From Biomaibacter acetigenes (GTDB taxonomy: Bacteria; Bacillota; Thermosediminibacteria; Thermosediminibacterales; Tepidanaerobacteraceae), in the NCBI RefSeq assembly GCF_003691585.1, contig NZ_CP033169.1, positions 1,364,001 through 1,428,000 on the forward strand: a DNA stretch of 64,000 nt, given 5' to 3'. The notes below the pieces were generated by a model. The model saw only the letters and a program-made list of their open reading frames with translations. It did no database searches and was not told the DNA's origin. Every line of letters begins with the position of its first letter. Within the stretch, counting starts at the first letter, position 1. Made by a program: the position numbers and the translations under genes. This document shows, piece after piece, positions 18,054 to 27,749 of the stretch.

Positions 18054-19442
18054 TTGCTGGGCAATTATAATCGAATTCACTTCATCGGCATAGGCGGAAC
18101 CGGTATGAGCGGCATAGCGAAAATCCTTATGGATATGGGATATAAGGTTTCTGGTTCAGACCTCAAAGAATCGGAGGCTCTCCATCGCCTTCAAGATAGC
18201 GGAGCAGAAGTCCATATAGGACACCGGGCTTCTAATGTGGCAGGTGCTGAACTGGTGGTGCTGTCATCAGCGATTCCCAGCACTAACCCGGAATATATCA
18301 AAGCTGTGGAATCGAATATCCCAGTAGTCCACAGGGCAGATATACTGAGCTTGCTCATGGCTCCCAAAAAAGGCATAGCCATATCGGGCGCCCATGGAAA
18401 GACCACCACCACATCTATGATTTCTTTAATTCTGGAAAAAAGCGGATTGAATCCAACAGTAGTAATAGGCGGAGAATTGAATGATATTGGGGGCAATGCC
18501 ACACTGGGCATGGGCGATTATCTTGTAGCGGAAGCTGATGAAAGTGATGGCTCTTTTTTAAAGTTAAACCCCTTTATAGCCGTGGTGACAAACATTGAAA
18601 ATGACCATCTGGACTATTACAAAAACATGGAAAATATGAAAGCAGCCTTTAAGAAATTTACAGGCAATATCAAGGAGGGCGGATTTGCCGTTCTCGGAAC
18701 AGATAATGAGAATGTCAGGAATATTATCAAAGACATTGACAGGGAATATTATACTTATGGGATAAATTTTGCAGCGGATTATATGCCGAAAAATATTAAA
18801 ATAGATGGCATGAGAACACTCTTTGATGTATATTTCAGGGAAAATTTTTTAGGAACAGTGGAACTTCACGTACCCGGCATGCATAATATATCTAATGCGA
18901 CGGCAGCTGTGGCGATAGGAAACAGGCTCGGCATAGATTTTGATAAAATAGCCGAGGCGTTGAAAACTTTCAGGGGAGTTCAGCGGCGGTTTCAGATCAT
19001 TGGAGATATTAACAACATAAAGGTAATAGACGATTACGGGCATCATCCCACAGAAATCAAAGCTACACTAAAAGCGGCAAGATCATGTAATCCCAGAAAA
19101 ATCTATGCTATTTTTCAACCTCATAGGTTTACAAGAACAAAAATACTGGCCGATGAATTTGGCACGGCATTTTTAGATGCTGATGAAGTGATAATTACCA
19201 GGATTTACAGCGCAGGGGAAAAGCCCATACCCGGTGTTTCGTCAGAACTTATATATGATGCGGTAAGGCGAAATGGCACACAGATCGCATATATAGAGGA
19301 AAAACGAGATATTCCCGGTTTTATAATGGGCAAACTTCAGCCGGGAGACTTTGTCTTGACTATAGGAGCGGGTGATATATTCACTGTGGCCTACAGTATT
19401 GCCGAAAAACTGAGAGACACTGTAGAGGGAGGGAAACGGTAA
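18054..19442 (+). CDS. murC: UDP-N-acetylmuramate--L-alanine ligase MurC
   Basis: Mur ligase adding L-alanine, the first stem-peptide residue, to UDP-MurNAc. The N-terminal dinucleotide-like loop HFIGIGGTGMSGIA starts at residue 9, and the ATP-binding loop ISGAHGKTTTTSMI is near residues 107-120. The open frame extends upstream to 17973, but TTG 18054 has AAGGAGAG at 18039-18046 and gives the usual short N-terminus before HFIGIGG, about 462 residues. Next comes murA. murB, which sits near here in B. subtilis, is absent from the window. Confidence 0.96.
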   Translation: MLGNYNRIHFIGIGGTGMSGIAKILMDMGYKVSGSDLKESEALHRLQDSGAEVHIGHRASNVAGAELVVLSSAIPSTNPEYIKAVESNIPVVHRADILSLLMAPKKGIAISGAHGKTTTTSMISLILEKSGLNPTVVIGGELNDIGGNATLGMGDYLVAEADESDGSFLKLNPFIAVVTNIENDHLDYYKNMENMKAAFKKFTGNIKEGGFAVLGTDNENVRNIIKDIDREYYTYGINFAADYMPKNIKIDGMRTLFDVYFRENFLGTVELHVPGMHNISNATAAVAIGNRLGIDFDKIAEALKTFRGVQRRFQIIGDINNIKVIDDYGHHPTEIKATLKAARSCNPRKIYAIFQPHRFTRTKILADEFGTAFLDADEVIITRIYSAGEKPIPGVSSELIYDAVRRNGTQIAYIEEKRDIPGFIMGKLQPGDFVLTIGAGDIFTVAYSIAEKLRDTVEGGKR

Positions 19443-19463
19443 TTTTTCGGAGGTGAAATGTGA

Positions 19464-20726
19464 GTGGGGGCTTATGTCATTACCGGAGGCAAGAGCCTTT
19501 CCGGCAAAATCAGGGTTCAGGGTTCAAAAAACTCCAGCCTTCCCATTCTTGCTTCTACATTGTTGAATGCAGGTAAAAATGTGATAAAAGATGTACCCAA
19601 CCTTAAGGATATAAAGGTAATGACCGATATTTTAGAGAAACTCGGGGCGAAAGTAAGTAAGAGTGGGAATATATTAGAGATGGATTCCAGCAACGTAAAT
19701 ATATGGGAAGTTCCGGAAGACTTGATGCGGGAGATGCGCTCTTCAATTGTCTTAATGGGCCCCCTGCTGGGAAGGTTCAAAAAGGTAAGGGTATCCTATC
19801 CGGGCGGATGTGAAATCGGTCCAAGGCCTATTGACCTTCATTTGAAAGGTCTTTCTCTCATGGGAGCTACATTGAGAGAAAAACACGGTTTTATCTACGC
19901 CGAAGCACCTGCATTGAGAGGAGCAGATATTCACCTGGATTTTCCCAGCGTGGGAGCTACCGAAAATCTCATGATGGCTGGAGTTCTGGCCAATGGTAAG
20001 ACCATAATTAGGAATGCCGCCAAAGAACCGGAAATAGTAGACCTCCAGAACTTTTTAAACAGGATGGGCGCTGATATTAAAGGAGCGGGAACCGATACCA
20101 TAAAGATAGATGGATGCGGCTCGGATGAGTTAAAACCGGTAGAGGATTATACGGTCATACCTGACCGCATTGTGGCTGGAACTTATCTTGTGGCAGCAGC
20201 CATTACCAGAGGACAGGTGACATTAAAAAATGTGGTGCTGGAACATATGGAACCTATCCTGGCAAAATTGCGGGAAACAGGATGCAAGCTTGAATGCTGT
20301 GATGATTGTATAAACTTAACGGCTGATACCACATTGAGGTCTCTAGACAGCTTGAGGACTTTACCTTACCCTGGATTTCCTACAGATATGCAGGCACCCA
20401 TGATGGCACTTCTCGCAACTGTAGAAGGCACTTCAATTTTAACCGAAACCGTATTTGAAAACCGCTTTAAACATGCGGAAGAATTGCGAAGGATGGGAGC
20501 CCATATCACCATAAATGGAAATACTGCCATTATTAAAGGTGTCAGGAAGTTAACGGGAGCCATAGTGGAAGCCAAAGATCTGAGAGCTGGAGCTGCCCTG
20601 GTCATTGCAGCTCTGGCTGCCGAGGGTGAAACCACGGTATATGGTTCGAGTCACGTGGAGAGGGGATATGAAAGGCTGGAAGACAACCTTTCTTCACTGG
20701 GGGCGGAAATTGTCAAAAAAAAATAA
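19464..20726 (+). CDS. murA: UDP-N-acetylglucosamine 1-carboxyvinyltransferase MurA
   Basis: Catalyses the committed step of peptidoglycan synthesis, transfer of enolpyruvate from PEP to UDP-GlcNAc. It has the two-domain inside-out barrel sequence pattern and 420 residues. Lys-Asn of the substrate site is seen in VQGSKNSSLP, and the active-site cysteine (site of fosfomycin alkylation in the family) is in GGCEIGPRPIDLH. GTG 19464 follows CGGAGGTG at 19448-19455. It is the last Mur enzyme of the operon and is followed by the frameshifted ftsQ gene after 66 bases of AT-rich sequence. Confidence 0.96.
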   Translation: MGAYVITGGKSLSGKIRVQGSKNSSLPILASTLLNAGKNVIKDVPNLKDIKVMTDILEKLGAKVSKSGNILEMDSSNVNIWEVPEDLMREMRSSIVLMGPLLGRFKKVRVSYPGGCEIGPRPIDLHLKGLSLMGATLREKHGFIYAEAPALRGADIHLDFPSVGATENLMMAGVLANGKTIIRNAAKEPEIVDLQNFLNRMGADIKGAGTDTIKIDGCGSDELKPVEDYTVIPDRIVAGTYLVAAAITRGQVTLKNVVLEHMEPILAKLRETGCKLECCDDCINLTADTTLRSLDSLRTLPYPGFPTDMQAPMMALLATVEGTSILTETVFENRFKHAEELRRMGAHITINGNTAIIKGVRKLTGAIVEAKDLRAGAALVIAALAAEGETTVYGSSHVERGYERLEDNLSSLGAEIVKKK

Positions 20727-20792
20727 AAACAACTGAAGTTTTAAAAGTATCTATATTTAAATGTCATTATTTTTTTAATAAAAAAAGGACAA

Positions 20793-21604
20793 GTGGTAGA
20801 GATGCCTGGGACATATTTGCAGGAAAACATTTACACCAATAGTAGAAAAAGGAAGATTAACAAAAAAAGACTATTGTTGTTGATGGCCTTTTTATGTATA
20901 ATAGCAGTAATGCCGGTAATCTACAGCCCCTTGTTTGCGGTAAAAAATATCCAGGTGTTGGGTAATAAAAATATCTCTTCCGACGAAGTTATTAAAGTTG
21001 CCAGCTTTTTTATAATAAAAATCTGCTGATGATTAAAAAAGGGGATGTACAGAAAGCCCTATATGAGTCTATTCCGGTAAAGGAGGTTCAGATAAACTAC
21101 AGGCTCCCCCATACTCTTGTGATATGCATAAAGGAAAGAGAGATAGCCGCGGCCCTGCCGTACCTGGGCAGCTTCGTTTTAATTGACTCCGACGGTATAG
21201 TAGTTAAAATAGTTCCCAAACTTGATTATCTTGCGGTTCCAGTAGTTACGGGGTTTAATGTAACACATGCGTCAGTGGCCGGGCCACCCGTGATTGAAAA
21301 TAATGCGGATTCTTTTAAAAAGTTTCTGGAATTAATTTCGGCTGTATCACCTATCGCTTCGGAACTTTCGGAGATACATGTAACCGTTGATGAAAGCAAT
21401 GATACCGCATTTTATTTATATACTCTTGATGGGTTTAAGGTTTTTTTGGGGTGTTACGACGATAAAAAGATCCCTGTGATGGAACAGATTCTGGAAGATC
21501 TGAGAAAAAACAACAGGGGAAAGGGAGAACTGAATATAAGTGGTGATACACCGGTGTTTAAGCCTTTTAATCGTGAAGGTGAAGGAAAGGAGGGCAAACC
21601 ATGA
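20793..21604 (+). pseudogene. ftsQ: Cell division protein FtsQ/DivIB, interrupted by a one-base frameshift
   Basis: Bitopic divisome protein with a cytoplasmic N-terminus, one membrane segment (LLLLMAFLCIIAVMPVIY), a POTRA domain (VKNIQVLGNKNISSDEVIK) and a beta domain. The first frame stops at 21029 and the second frame continues from the same place to 21604. Adding one T to the run of six at 21006-21011 joins them smoothly as ASFFYNKNLLMIKKGDV, giving about 270 residues, the normal size. GTG 20793 and ATG 20802 are both possible starts. The 3' end overlaps the next gene by 4 bases. A homopolymer deletion, real or technical, is the likely cause. Confidence 0.88.
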
Positions 21605-22335
21605 AAAATACTTTCCAAGCACATTTTTTGATTGCTGCGGTATGCTTTATACTGGGTATGATGTTGGTAGCGCAGTTTAGAAGCGTTCAGATAAATGGGG
21701 GAGCCATGACCTCCCTGCAGAGGGTTCAGGAACTGACATCTGAGTTGAAAAATGTTATTGATGAAAGGGAAATGTTGAAAAAAGAAGTCACGGAGCTGCG
21801 CGGGCGGTTGGCCGAATATGAAAATTCCGCCTCAAAGGTTAGCAGTTTAACGGATGCCATGAAAAAAGAGCTCGAAAAAGCCCGCATGACAGCAGGTTTA
21901 TTGGAAGGAACAGGTCCGGGTGTTGTCATCACCCTGGATGACAGCAATGTCCCGAGACAGCCCGGGGAAGACCCTAATTTGTTCTTGATACACGATGAAG
22001 ACCTTTTGAAAGTGGTAAACGAACTGTTTGCCGCAGGGGCTGAAGCCGTATCTATCAATGGTCAGAGGATCATTGCCAACAGTGAAATCAGGTGCGTAGG
22101 GCCAACAATAATTGTAAACTCAGTCAGACTGGCACCGCCTTTCATAGTACAGGCCATTGGTGATCCTGACACACTGGAAAGTTCCCTGAAGATGAGGGGC
22201 GGGGTGATCGAATCCCTGCAGGTGTTCGGTATCCAGGTTAATATTAAAAAACAGGATAACATCGATATGCCGGCTTATAACGGTCCGGTGCAATTTAAGT
22301 ATTTTAAACCTGTGAAGGCAGGTGAAAAACAATGA
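21601..22335 (+). CDS. DUF881 family membrane-anchored protein (YlxW/YlxX-like)
   Basis: Protein of 244 residues with an N-terminal membrane segment (FLIAAVCFILGMMLVAQF), a coiled coil around residues 36-85 (VQELTSELKNVIDEREMLKK) and the conserved DUF881 domain, including GTGPGVVITLDDSN and the segment INGQRIIANSEIRCVGPTI. Homologues are found between divIB and ftsA in many spore formers; no biochemical role is established. It is coupled to ftsQ at its start and to sbp at its end by 4-base overlaps, which suggests these membrane proteins are made in balanced amounts. Confidence 0.88.
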   Translation: MKNTFQAHFLIAAVCFILGMMLVAQFRSVQINGGAMTSLQRVQELTSELKNVIDEREMLKKEVTELRGRLAEYENSASKVSSLTDAMKKELEKARMTAGLLEGTGPGVVITLDDSNVPRQPGEDPNLFLIHDEDLLKVVNELFAAGAEAVSINGQRIIANSEIRCVGPTIIVNSVRLAPPFIVQAIGDPDTLESSLKMRGGVIESLQVFGIQVNIKKQDNIDMPAYNGPVQFKYFKPVKAGEKQ

Positions 22336-22679
22336 TTTATCCCCTTATAGGACTGTTACTGGGAATATTTGTAGGTATTTATGCTCCTATAAATGTGCCC
22401 GTTATATATGCTCCTTATATGTCTATTGCGGTGCTGGCAGCTCTGGATTCGGTGTTTGGAGGCATCCGGGCCATCGAGGAAAATAATTTCAATATGAATA
22501 TTTTTATAACAGGGTTTTTTAGCAATGCCCTTTTGGCAGGTTTTCTGGCTTATTTTGGCGACAGGCTGGGGATTCCTATATACCTGGCTGCCATATTCGC
22601 CTTCGGAGTTCGCATATTTCAGAATCTGGCAATAATCCGCAGGGAGATTATAGAGCGGCTTTTTAAAAAAAATAATTAA
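22332..22679 (+). CDS. sbp: Small basic protein Sbp (DUF1290)
   Basis: Small integral membrane protein, 115 residues with about three or four hydrophobic segments and a basic C-terminus (IRREIIERLFKKNN). It belongs to the DUF1290 family; the B. subtilis member sbp lies in the same place, before ftsA. Function is unknown. The segment LAALDSVFGGIRAIEE is the most conserved part of the family. It overlaps the DUF881 gene by 4 bases. Confidence 0.88.
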   Translation: MIYPLIGLLLGIFVGIYAPINVPVIYAPYMSIAVLAALDSVFGGIRAIEENNFNMNIFITGFFSNALLAGFLAYFGDRLGIPIYLAAIFAFGVRIFQNLAIIRREIIERLFKKNN

Positions 22680-22752
22680 AAAATAAAAGGGAAATTTATT
22701 TATTTGTTGAATTAATACAGATAAGAACCTGCCCATGGGGGGAGGTGCAGCT

Positions 22753-23970
22753 TTGGGGAAAAACAGCATTGTGGCAAGCCTGGATCTTGGTACATCCAAG
22801 GTATGCTGTATGATTGGTGAAATAACCCGTACCGGTGATCTGGATATACTGGGCTATGGTATAGCCGAATCATCGGGTATTAAAAAAGGTAATATTATCA
22901 ATGTGGATTCTGTAGTCCAGAGTGTATTTAAAGCCGTGGAACAGGCTGGTCAAATGGCAGGGAACAAAATAAACCGGGCAATAATTGGGCTATCAGGAAG
23001 CAATATCTCACTGTTTAACAACAGAGGGGTTGTTGCCATACCCAGAAATGCTCGGGAAATAACGCCTCTGGATGTTGAAAGGGTTTTACAGGCAGCAAAA
23101 ATCGTGGCAATACCTTATGATAGGGAGATGATAGATGTCATCCCAAGGGAATTTATAGTAGATGGCTGTGATGGAATAAAAGACCCTGTGGGAATGGTAG
23201 GTACAAGGCTGGAGGTATCGGCATGTATCATAACAGGTCTTTTAACAGCTGTGCAAAACGTTGCAAGGTGTGTGCAAAAAGCCGGTATTGATATTGAGGC
23301 TATGGTTTTAAAGCCCCTGGCTGCTGCAGAGATGCTCTTGACTGAAGATGAAATGGACATGGGTGCGGTTTTGGTCGATGTAGGTGCGGGAACTACCGAA
23401 GTCGCAGTTTTTCAGGAAGGATGCATCGCAGCCTATGACTTGATTCCTCTTGGAGGAGACCATATTACAAATGATATTGCTATAGGTTTAAGATTGCCTT
23501 ATTCCAGAGCTGAAGAAATTAAACGCAAATACGCTTGTGCAAGGCCGGCTCTGGCTTCTGACAAGGCGGAAATTGAAATACAAAGCATAGGAGAAGTTTC
23601 CGGCAGGAAAATTTCCCAAAAAGACCTTACTGCTATAGTGGAACCCAGAATACAGGAAATACTTTCCTTTGTATCAAACTGTTTAAAGAACTTAAATTTA
23701 AAGTCGCTGCTGCCGGCCGGTGTAGTTTTGACCGGCGGCGGCCTGGTACATATCAAGGGTTCGATGGAAACTGCCCAGCAGATTTTGGGGCTACCGGTTA
23801 GATTGGGTGTGATCGACTCTTATGATCGAGAACAAACTTTTACCGTGGCTTTAGGACTGCTGTATTATGGTCTCAGGCACGGTATCTTTAATAGTGGCAC
23901 GATGGCTAAAGAAAAAGCAGTATATGGATTTTTAGAAAAGGCAAGGCGTATCTTTAAAGAATATTTTTAG
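22753..23970 (+). CDS. ftsA: Cell division protein FtsA
   Basis: Actin-like ATPase that tethers FtsZ to the membrane through a C-terminal amphipathic helix. The actin-fold phosphate loops are visible: SLDLGTSKVCCMIGE at the N-terminus and LVDVGAGTTEVAVF near residues 205-218, then LTGGGLVHIKG. The C-terminus (EKARRIFKEYF) is a plausible amphipathic membrane helix. The frame opens at 22735, but TTG 22753 lies 5 bases beyond a strong GGGAGGTG and gives the usual MGKN start, about 405 residues. ftsZ follows 24 bases downstream. Confidence 0.96.
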   Translation: MGKNSIVASLDLGTSKVCCMIGEITRTGDLDILGYGIAESSGIKKGNIINVDSVVQSVFKAVEQAGQMAGNKINRAIIGLSGSNISLFNNRGVVAIPRNAREITPLDVERVLQAAKIVAIPYDREMIDVIPREFIVDGCDGIKDPVGMVGTRLEVSACIITGLLTAVQNVARCVQKAGIDIEAMVLKPLAAAEMLLTEDEMDMGAVLVDVGAGTTEVAVFQEGCIAAYDLIPLGGDHITNDIAIGLRLPYSRAEEIKRKYACARPALASDKAEIEIQSIGEVSGRKISQKDLTAIVEPRIQEILSFVSNCLKNLNLKSLLPAGVVLTGGGLVHIKGSMETAQQILGLPVRLGVIDSYDREQTFTVALGLLYYGLRHGIFNSGTMAKEKAVYGFLEKARRIFKEYF

Positions 23971-23994
23971 CAAATAAGGGGGTTACCAAATTTT

Positions 23995-25047
23995 ATGCTG
24001 GATTTTGAGGTTGATCTGGAACAATTCGCTAACATAAAAGTTATTGGAATAGGTGGTGGAGGCAACAATGCCATCAACCGCATGATAGATTCTGGGCTTA
24101 AGGGTGTGGAATTTATATCGGTTAACACCGATGCCCAGGCATTGTATCTATCTAAAGCGGATAAAAAAATACAGATAGGAGAGAAGCTCACCAAGGGCCT
24201 GGGAGCGGGAGCTAATCCGGAAATCGGCAAAAAGGCTGCAGAAGAAAGTAAAAATGAAATTGAAGAGGTCTTAAAAGGTGCCGATATGATTTTCGTCACT
24301 GCCGGTATGGGAGGAGGTACCGGTACCGGGGCGGCGCCGGTGATAGCTGAGATTTCAAAAAATCTTGGAATCCTGACTGTGGGAGTTGTAACAAAACCCT
24401 TTGCATTCGAAGGCAAGAAACGTATGAGCAATGCGGAGTTGGGAATTACCAATATTAAGAATAGCGTGGATACCTTAATAACCATCCCCAATGATAGGCT
24501 GCTGTCCATAGCCGAAAAAAAGACATCGATGATCGATGCTTTCAGGATGGCAGATGATGTGTTGAGACAGGGCGTTCAGGGCATTTCGGACTTGATTGCG
24601 GTGCCGGGCCTTATAAATCTTGACTTTGCCGATGTGAGGACCATCATGATGGGCACGGGATTGGCACACATGGGTATAGGAAAAGGGACCGGCGAAAACA
24701 GAGCTGTGGAAGCCGCAAAGCAGGCCATCTCCAGTCCCTTGCTGGAAACTTCCATAGAAGGGGCCAAAGGAGTGCTGCTAAACATAACCGGAGGGCCAAA
24801 CCTGGGATTACTGGAAGTAAATGAGGCAGCAGAACTTATTTCTTCTGCGGCTGACCCCGAAGCTAATATTATTTTCGGGGCGGTTATAGATGAAAAATTG
24901 CAGGATGAAATAAGAATTACCGTCATAGCGACAGGATTTGAACAGTTTAAAGAAAAATCCATAGAAATGGAAGAATTTGAAGTAGGTCCCTTCGCCGACG
25001 AAGACCTGGATATACCGGCATTTCTGCGGAGGAACCGCAAAAAATAA
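23995..25047 (+). CDS. ftsZ: Cell division protein FtsZ
   Basis: Tubulin-like GTPase that forms the Z-ring. The GTP-binding loops are clear: [15 protein letters not shown] near residue 16 and the tubulin signature [10 protein letters not shown] near residues 103-112. The C-terminal tail carries the short conserved peptide DIPAFLRR that binds FtsA and other partners; the linker before it is short, for a total of 350 residues. It ends the dcw cluster and is followed by a terminator at 25072-25098. Confidence 0.98.
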   Translation: MLDFEVDLEQFANIKVIGIGGGGNNAINRMIDSGLKGVEFISVNTDAQALYLSKADKKIQIGEKLTKGLGAGANPEIGKKAAEESKNEIEEVLKGADMIFVTAGMGGGTGTGAAPVIAEISKNLGILTVGVVTKPFAFEGKKRMSNAELGITNIKNSVDTLITIPNDRLLSIAEKKTSMIDAFRMADDVLRQGVQGISDLIAVPGLINLDFADVRTIMMGTGLAHMGIGKGTGENRAVEAAKQAISSPLLETSIEGAKGVLLNITGGPNLGLLEVNEAAELISSAADPEANIIFGAVIDEKLQDEIRITVIATGFEQFKEKSIEMEEFEVGPFADEDLDIPAFLRRNRKK

Positions 25048-25071
25048 AATAATAAAAAATATCAAGTCTTT

Positions 25072-25098
25072 AAAAGCGCAAAATCAGCGCTTTTTTTT
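25072..25098 (+). terminator. Rho-independent terminator after ftsZ
   Basis: Stem AAAAGCGC (25072-25079) / GCGCTTTT with a 7-base loop, running into nine T residues. It closes the dcw cluster before spoIIGA. Confidence 0.85.
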
Positions 25099-25214
25099 AT
25101 GCCCGAAATCATAATATGACATTTTTTTAAATAAAGGGGTGCTAAAATATATCATAAAGGACAAGAAAAACGAATATAGTTTTTTATAGACTGGTAATTA
25201 TTTTGGAGGATAAT

Positions 25215-26117
25215 ATGGTCATATATTTGGATATGGTATTTTTAATAAACCTGCTGATGAATTTTTTGATTCTGTTGTTTGTGGCGATTGTTCTAAATCT
25301 AAAAAAAAATTTCTTCAGAATCTTTTTGGGAGCGGCAGCGGGATGTATATTTCTGCTTTCCATTGTGTTGCCGCATTTTCCGGTTTTTCAAAGCCTTCCC
25401 TTTAAAATAGCCCTGTCGGCGGCAATGATATTGGTGAGTTTTCAACCACATAGTTTTAAGGATTTCATAAAAATTTTGGGTTTTTTTTATCTGATTTCCT
25501 TTATGGTGGGTGGAGGAGCCTTTGCGCTTTTTTACTTTTATAATTTAAAAGATACTTTTTTGAACAGTATGCTTTTAATAAATAATATTTCAGTACCATG
25601 GTGGATATTACTCGTTTCTTCTTTTATGCTGTTTTTATTTTTTAAGCTCCTCTGGCCTCTTGTTTACCGTATGCTTTCAAAAGATACACTGCTGGTGCCG
25701 ATGACCGTTACCTTTGATGAAAAGAGCCTGGAAATCAAGGCACTGATTGATACCGGCAATAACCTGCATGACCCTATATCGGACTTTCCTGTAGTCATTG
25801 TAGAGTTTGAGGCAGTTAAAGACCTTTTCAGCACCGATTTACAGGCCGCATTGATGAAGGGAGCCGAAGAAAACCTTCAGTATATGGGAGAACTTATTTC
25901 GGGATCCAAATGGGCCACTAGATTTAGAGTAATTCCTTTTGAAAGCATAGGAAAAAGCAAGGGTCTTATGATTGGTTTCAAACCCGATATGATTACCGTA
26001 ATTTTTAACAATAAAATCCTGGAAATAAAAGATGCAATTCTGGGTATTTACCAGAGGATTCTATCCCCCGATGGAACATATAGGGCTTTGTTAAATCCGG
26101 ATTTATTAAATGAATAA
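25215..26117 (+). CDS. spoIIGA: Sigma-E processing peptidase SpoIIGA
   Basis: Membrane aspartic protease that cleaves pro-SigE in the mother cell. The N-terminal half has about five membrane segments ([20 protein letters not shown] onward); the C-terminal half carries the aspartic protease-like motif [11 protein letters not shown], whose aspartate is the catalytic residue in B. subtilis SpoIIGA. ATG 25215 follows GGAGGA by 4 bases; the frame opens 12 bases earlier in the ribosome binding site. About 300 residues, normal. It is followed by sigE with a small overlap of reading frames. No exact Spo0A box was found in the 116 bases upstream. Confidence 0.95.
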   Translation: MVIYLDMVFLINLLMNFLILLFVAIVLNLKKNFFRIFLGAAAGCIFLLSIVLPHFPVFQSLPFKIALSAAMILVSFQPHSFKDFIKILGFFYLISFMVGGGAFALFYFYNLKDTFLNSMLLINNISVPWWILLVSSFMLFLFFKLLWPLVYRMLSKDTLLVPMTVTFDEKSLEIKALIDTGNNLHDPISDFPVVIVEFEAVKDLFSTDLQAALMKGAEENLQYMGELISGSKWATRFRVIPFESIGKSKGLMIGFKPDMITVIFNNKILEIKDAILGIYQRILSPDGTYRALLNPDLLNE

Positions 26118-26139
26118 AAAATATGCTGGAGGGAAAAAT

Positions 26140-26865
26140 ATGTTTAAATTTAAAAAAATAAATTTAAAACTGATTATTGTTAGGCTGCTAAAACAACTCG
26201 GTATATATAAAAAGTCTCTCATTTATTACATCGGCGGAACGGAAGCGCTGCCGCCGCCGCTCAGCGGCGAAGAAGAAATTTTTCTGCTCAATAAGCTTGT
26301 CATGGGCGATATGGGAGTAAAAAGTGTCCTGATTGAGCGGAACCTCCGGCTTGTGGTTTATATAGCAAAGAAATTCGAGAACACAGGGGTGGGTATAGAA
26401 GATCTGGTCTCCATTGGAACCATTGGCCTTATAAAAGCCATAAATACCTTTGATCCAAACAAGAAAATCAAACTGGCCACCTATGCCTCGAAGTGCATAG
26501 AGAATGAAATTTTGATGTACCTGAGAAGGAACAACAAGACAAGAGTCGAGGTTTCCTTTGATGAACCCCTCAACATTGACTGGGATGGGAATGAACTCTT
26601 GCTGTCCGATATTCTCGGCACTGATAATGACATGATATATAAATGTATAGAGGAAGAAGTGGATAAAGAATTGCTGGATGCCGCAATAAAGCGGCTTTCA
26701 AAGAGGGAAAGATGTATTATCAAACTTCGTTTCGGTTTGAATGACGGCGTGGAAAAAACTCAAAAAGAAGTGGCTGACCTGCTGGGTATTTCTCAATCTT
26801 ACATCTCACGCCTGGAAAAAAGAATAATTAAAAGGCTGAAAAAAGAAATGGTGAGAATGATGTAA
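26140..26865 (+). CDS. sigE: RNA polymerase sporulation sigma factor SigE
   Basis: Early mother-cell sigma factor, made as an inactive precursor. The pro-sequence is the basic, hydrophobic N-terminus, with the processing region before [14 protein letters not shown]. Region 2 has [22 protein letters not shown], and the C-terminal region 4 helix-turn-helix has [25 protein letters not shown] 26140 has GGAGGG 6 bases upstream; an earlier in-frame ATG at 26110 overlaps spoIIGA and lacks such a site. About 241 residues. Its processing enzyme SpoIIGA is encoded directly upstream. Confidence 0.95.
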   Translation: MFKFKKINLKLIIVRLLKQLGIYKKSLIYYIGGTEALPPPLSGEEEIFLLNKLVMGDMGVKSVLIERNLRLVVYIAKKFENTGVGIEDLVSIGTIGLIKAINTFDPNKKIKLATYASKCIENEILMYLRRNNKTRVEVSFDEPLNIDWDGNELLLSDILGTDNDMIYKCIEEEVDKELLDAAIKRLSKRERCIIKLRFGLNDGVEKTQKEVADLLGISQSYISRLEKRIIKRLKKEMVRMM

Positions 26866-26879
26866 TTAAATAGAAGCAT

Positions 26880-26908
26880 GTATAAAAACCTCCCCCGCTG
26901 GCAAGACT
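26880..26908 (+). promoter_or_regulatory. SigF-type promoter of sigG
   Basis: GTATA (26880-26884), 15 bases, then GGCAAGACT (26900-26908). This fits the SigF consensus GYATA-N15-GGNNANANT at every fixed position. Transcription should start near 26914-26916. In B. subtilis sigG (spoIIIG) is transcribed by SigF in the forespore. Confidence 0.8.
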
Positions 26909-26943
26909 TTAAATGATAGTTTCAGGAAAACGGGGGGAGGTTT
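26885..26943 (+). promoter_or_regulatory. Hairpin sequestering the sigG ribosome binding site
   Basis: AAACCTCCCCC (26886-26896) is the exact reverse complement of GGGGGAGGTTT (26933-26943), which contains the whole Shine-Dalgarno sequence of sigG and ends at its ATG (26944). The left arm lies inside the spacer of the SigF promoter, so only transcripts entering from spoIIGA-sigE would contain both arms. Transcripts initiated by SigF would lack the left arm and leave the ribosome binding site free. Confidence 0.82.
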
Positions 26944-27717
26944 ATGATTTTAAACAAGGTTGAAATATGCGGAGTCAATACTTCAAAGCTCCCGGTGCTT
27001 TCCAACAGCAAGATGAAAGAACTCTTTTTGCTTTTGAAGAAGGGCGATAAAGAAGCCAGGGAAAAGTTGATAAATGGCAATCTGCGCCTTGTCTTAAGTG
27101 TGATACAAAGGTTCAATAACCGCGGTGAATATGTGGATGACCTTTTCCAGGTAGGCTGTATAGGCCTGATGAAGGCCATTGATAATTTCGATTTAAATCA
27201 AAATGTCAAGTTTTCAACCTATGCCGTTCCCATGATAATAGGGGAGATAAGAAGATATTTGCGGGACAATAACCCAATAAGGGTGAGCCGTTCACTGAGA
27301 GATGTGGCATACAAAGCCCTACAGGTAAGAGATGTGCTTGTCAATAAAAACTCAAGGGAGCCGTCCATTAATGAAATCGCCTCGGAGATGAATGTACCAC
27401 GAGAGGAAATAGTTTTTGCCCTGGATGCCATACAGGAGCCTATTTCTCTCTTCGAACCAATATATCATGACGGTGGAGACCCGATTTTTGTAATGGACCA
27501 GATAAGCGATGAAAAAAATCAGGATGAAAACTGGCTTCAGGGTATTTCCATTAAGGAGGCCATGCAGAAACTCAATGAAAGAGAAAAACGCATATTAAAC
27601 CTCAGGTTTTTCGAGGGCAAGACCCAGATGGAAGTAGCGCAGGAGATTGGTATATCCCAGGCTCAGGTATCCAGACTTGAAAAGGCTGCGTTAAAGCATA
27701 TGAGGAAATATATATGA
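26944..27717 (+). CDS. sigG: RNA polymerase sporulation sigma factor SigG
   Basis: Late forespore sigma factor of 257 residues. The N-terminal segment NKVEICGVNTSKLPVL is the characteristic SigG start, containing the region linked to anti-sigma factor control in B. subtilis. Region 2 shows NLRLVLSVIQRFNNRGEYVDDLFQ, region 3 follows NPIRVSRSLRDVAYKA, and region 4 has TQMEVAQEIGISQAQVSRLEK. Its expression appears controlled by a SigF promoter and a hairpin over the ribosome binding site directly upstream. Gene order spoIIGA-sigE-sigG is the standard arrangement in Clostridia and Bacilli. Confidence 0.96.
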   Translation: MILNKVEICGVNTSKLPVLSNSKMKELFLLLKKGDKEAREKLINGNLRLVLSVIQRFNNRGEYVDDLFQVGCIGLMKAIDNFDLNQNVKFSTYAVPMIIGEIRRYLRDNNPIRVSRSLRDVAYKALQVRDVLVNKNSREPSINEIASEMNVPREEIVFALDAIQEPISLFEPIYHDGGDPIFVMDQISDEKNQDENWLQGISIKEAMQKLNEREKRILNLRFFEGKTQMEVAQEIGISQAQVSRLEKAALKHMRKYI

Positions 27718-27749
27718 TTGACCAAAAGTATATCTATGAGGTGGGGAAA

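Noticed and set aside
23967-24509. 180-codon minus-strand frame opposite ftsZ
   Set aside because: Antisense of a highly conserved gene, with no start signal.
25099-25214. Spo0A box upstream of spoIIGA
   Set aside because: Expected from B. subtilis, but no good match to TGTCGAA on either strand was found in the intergenic region.
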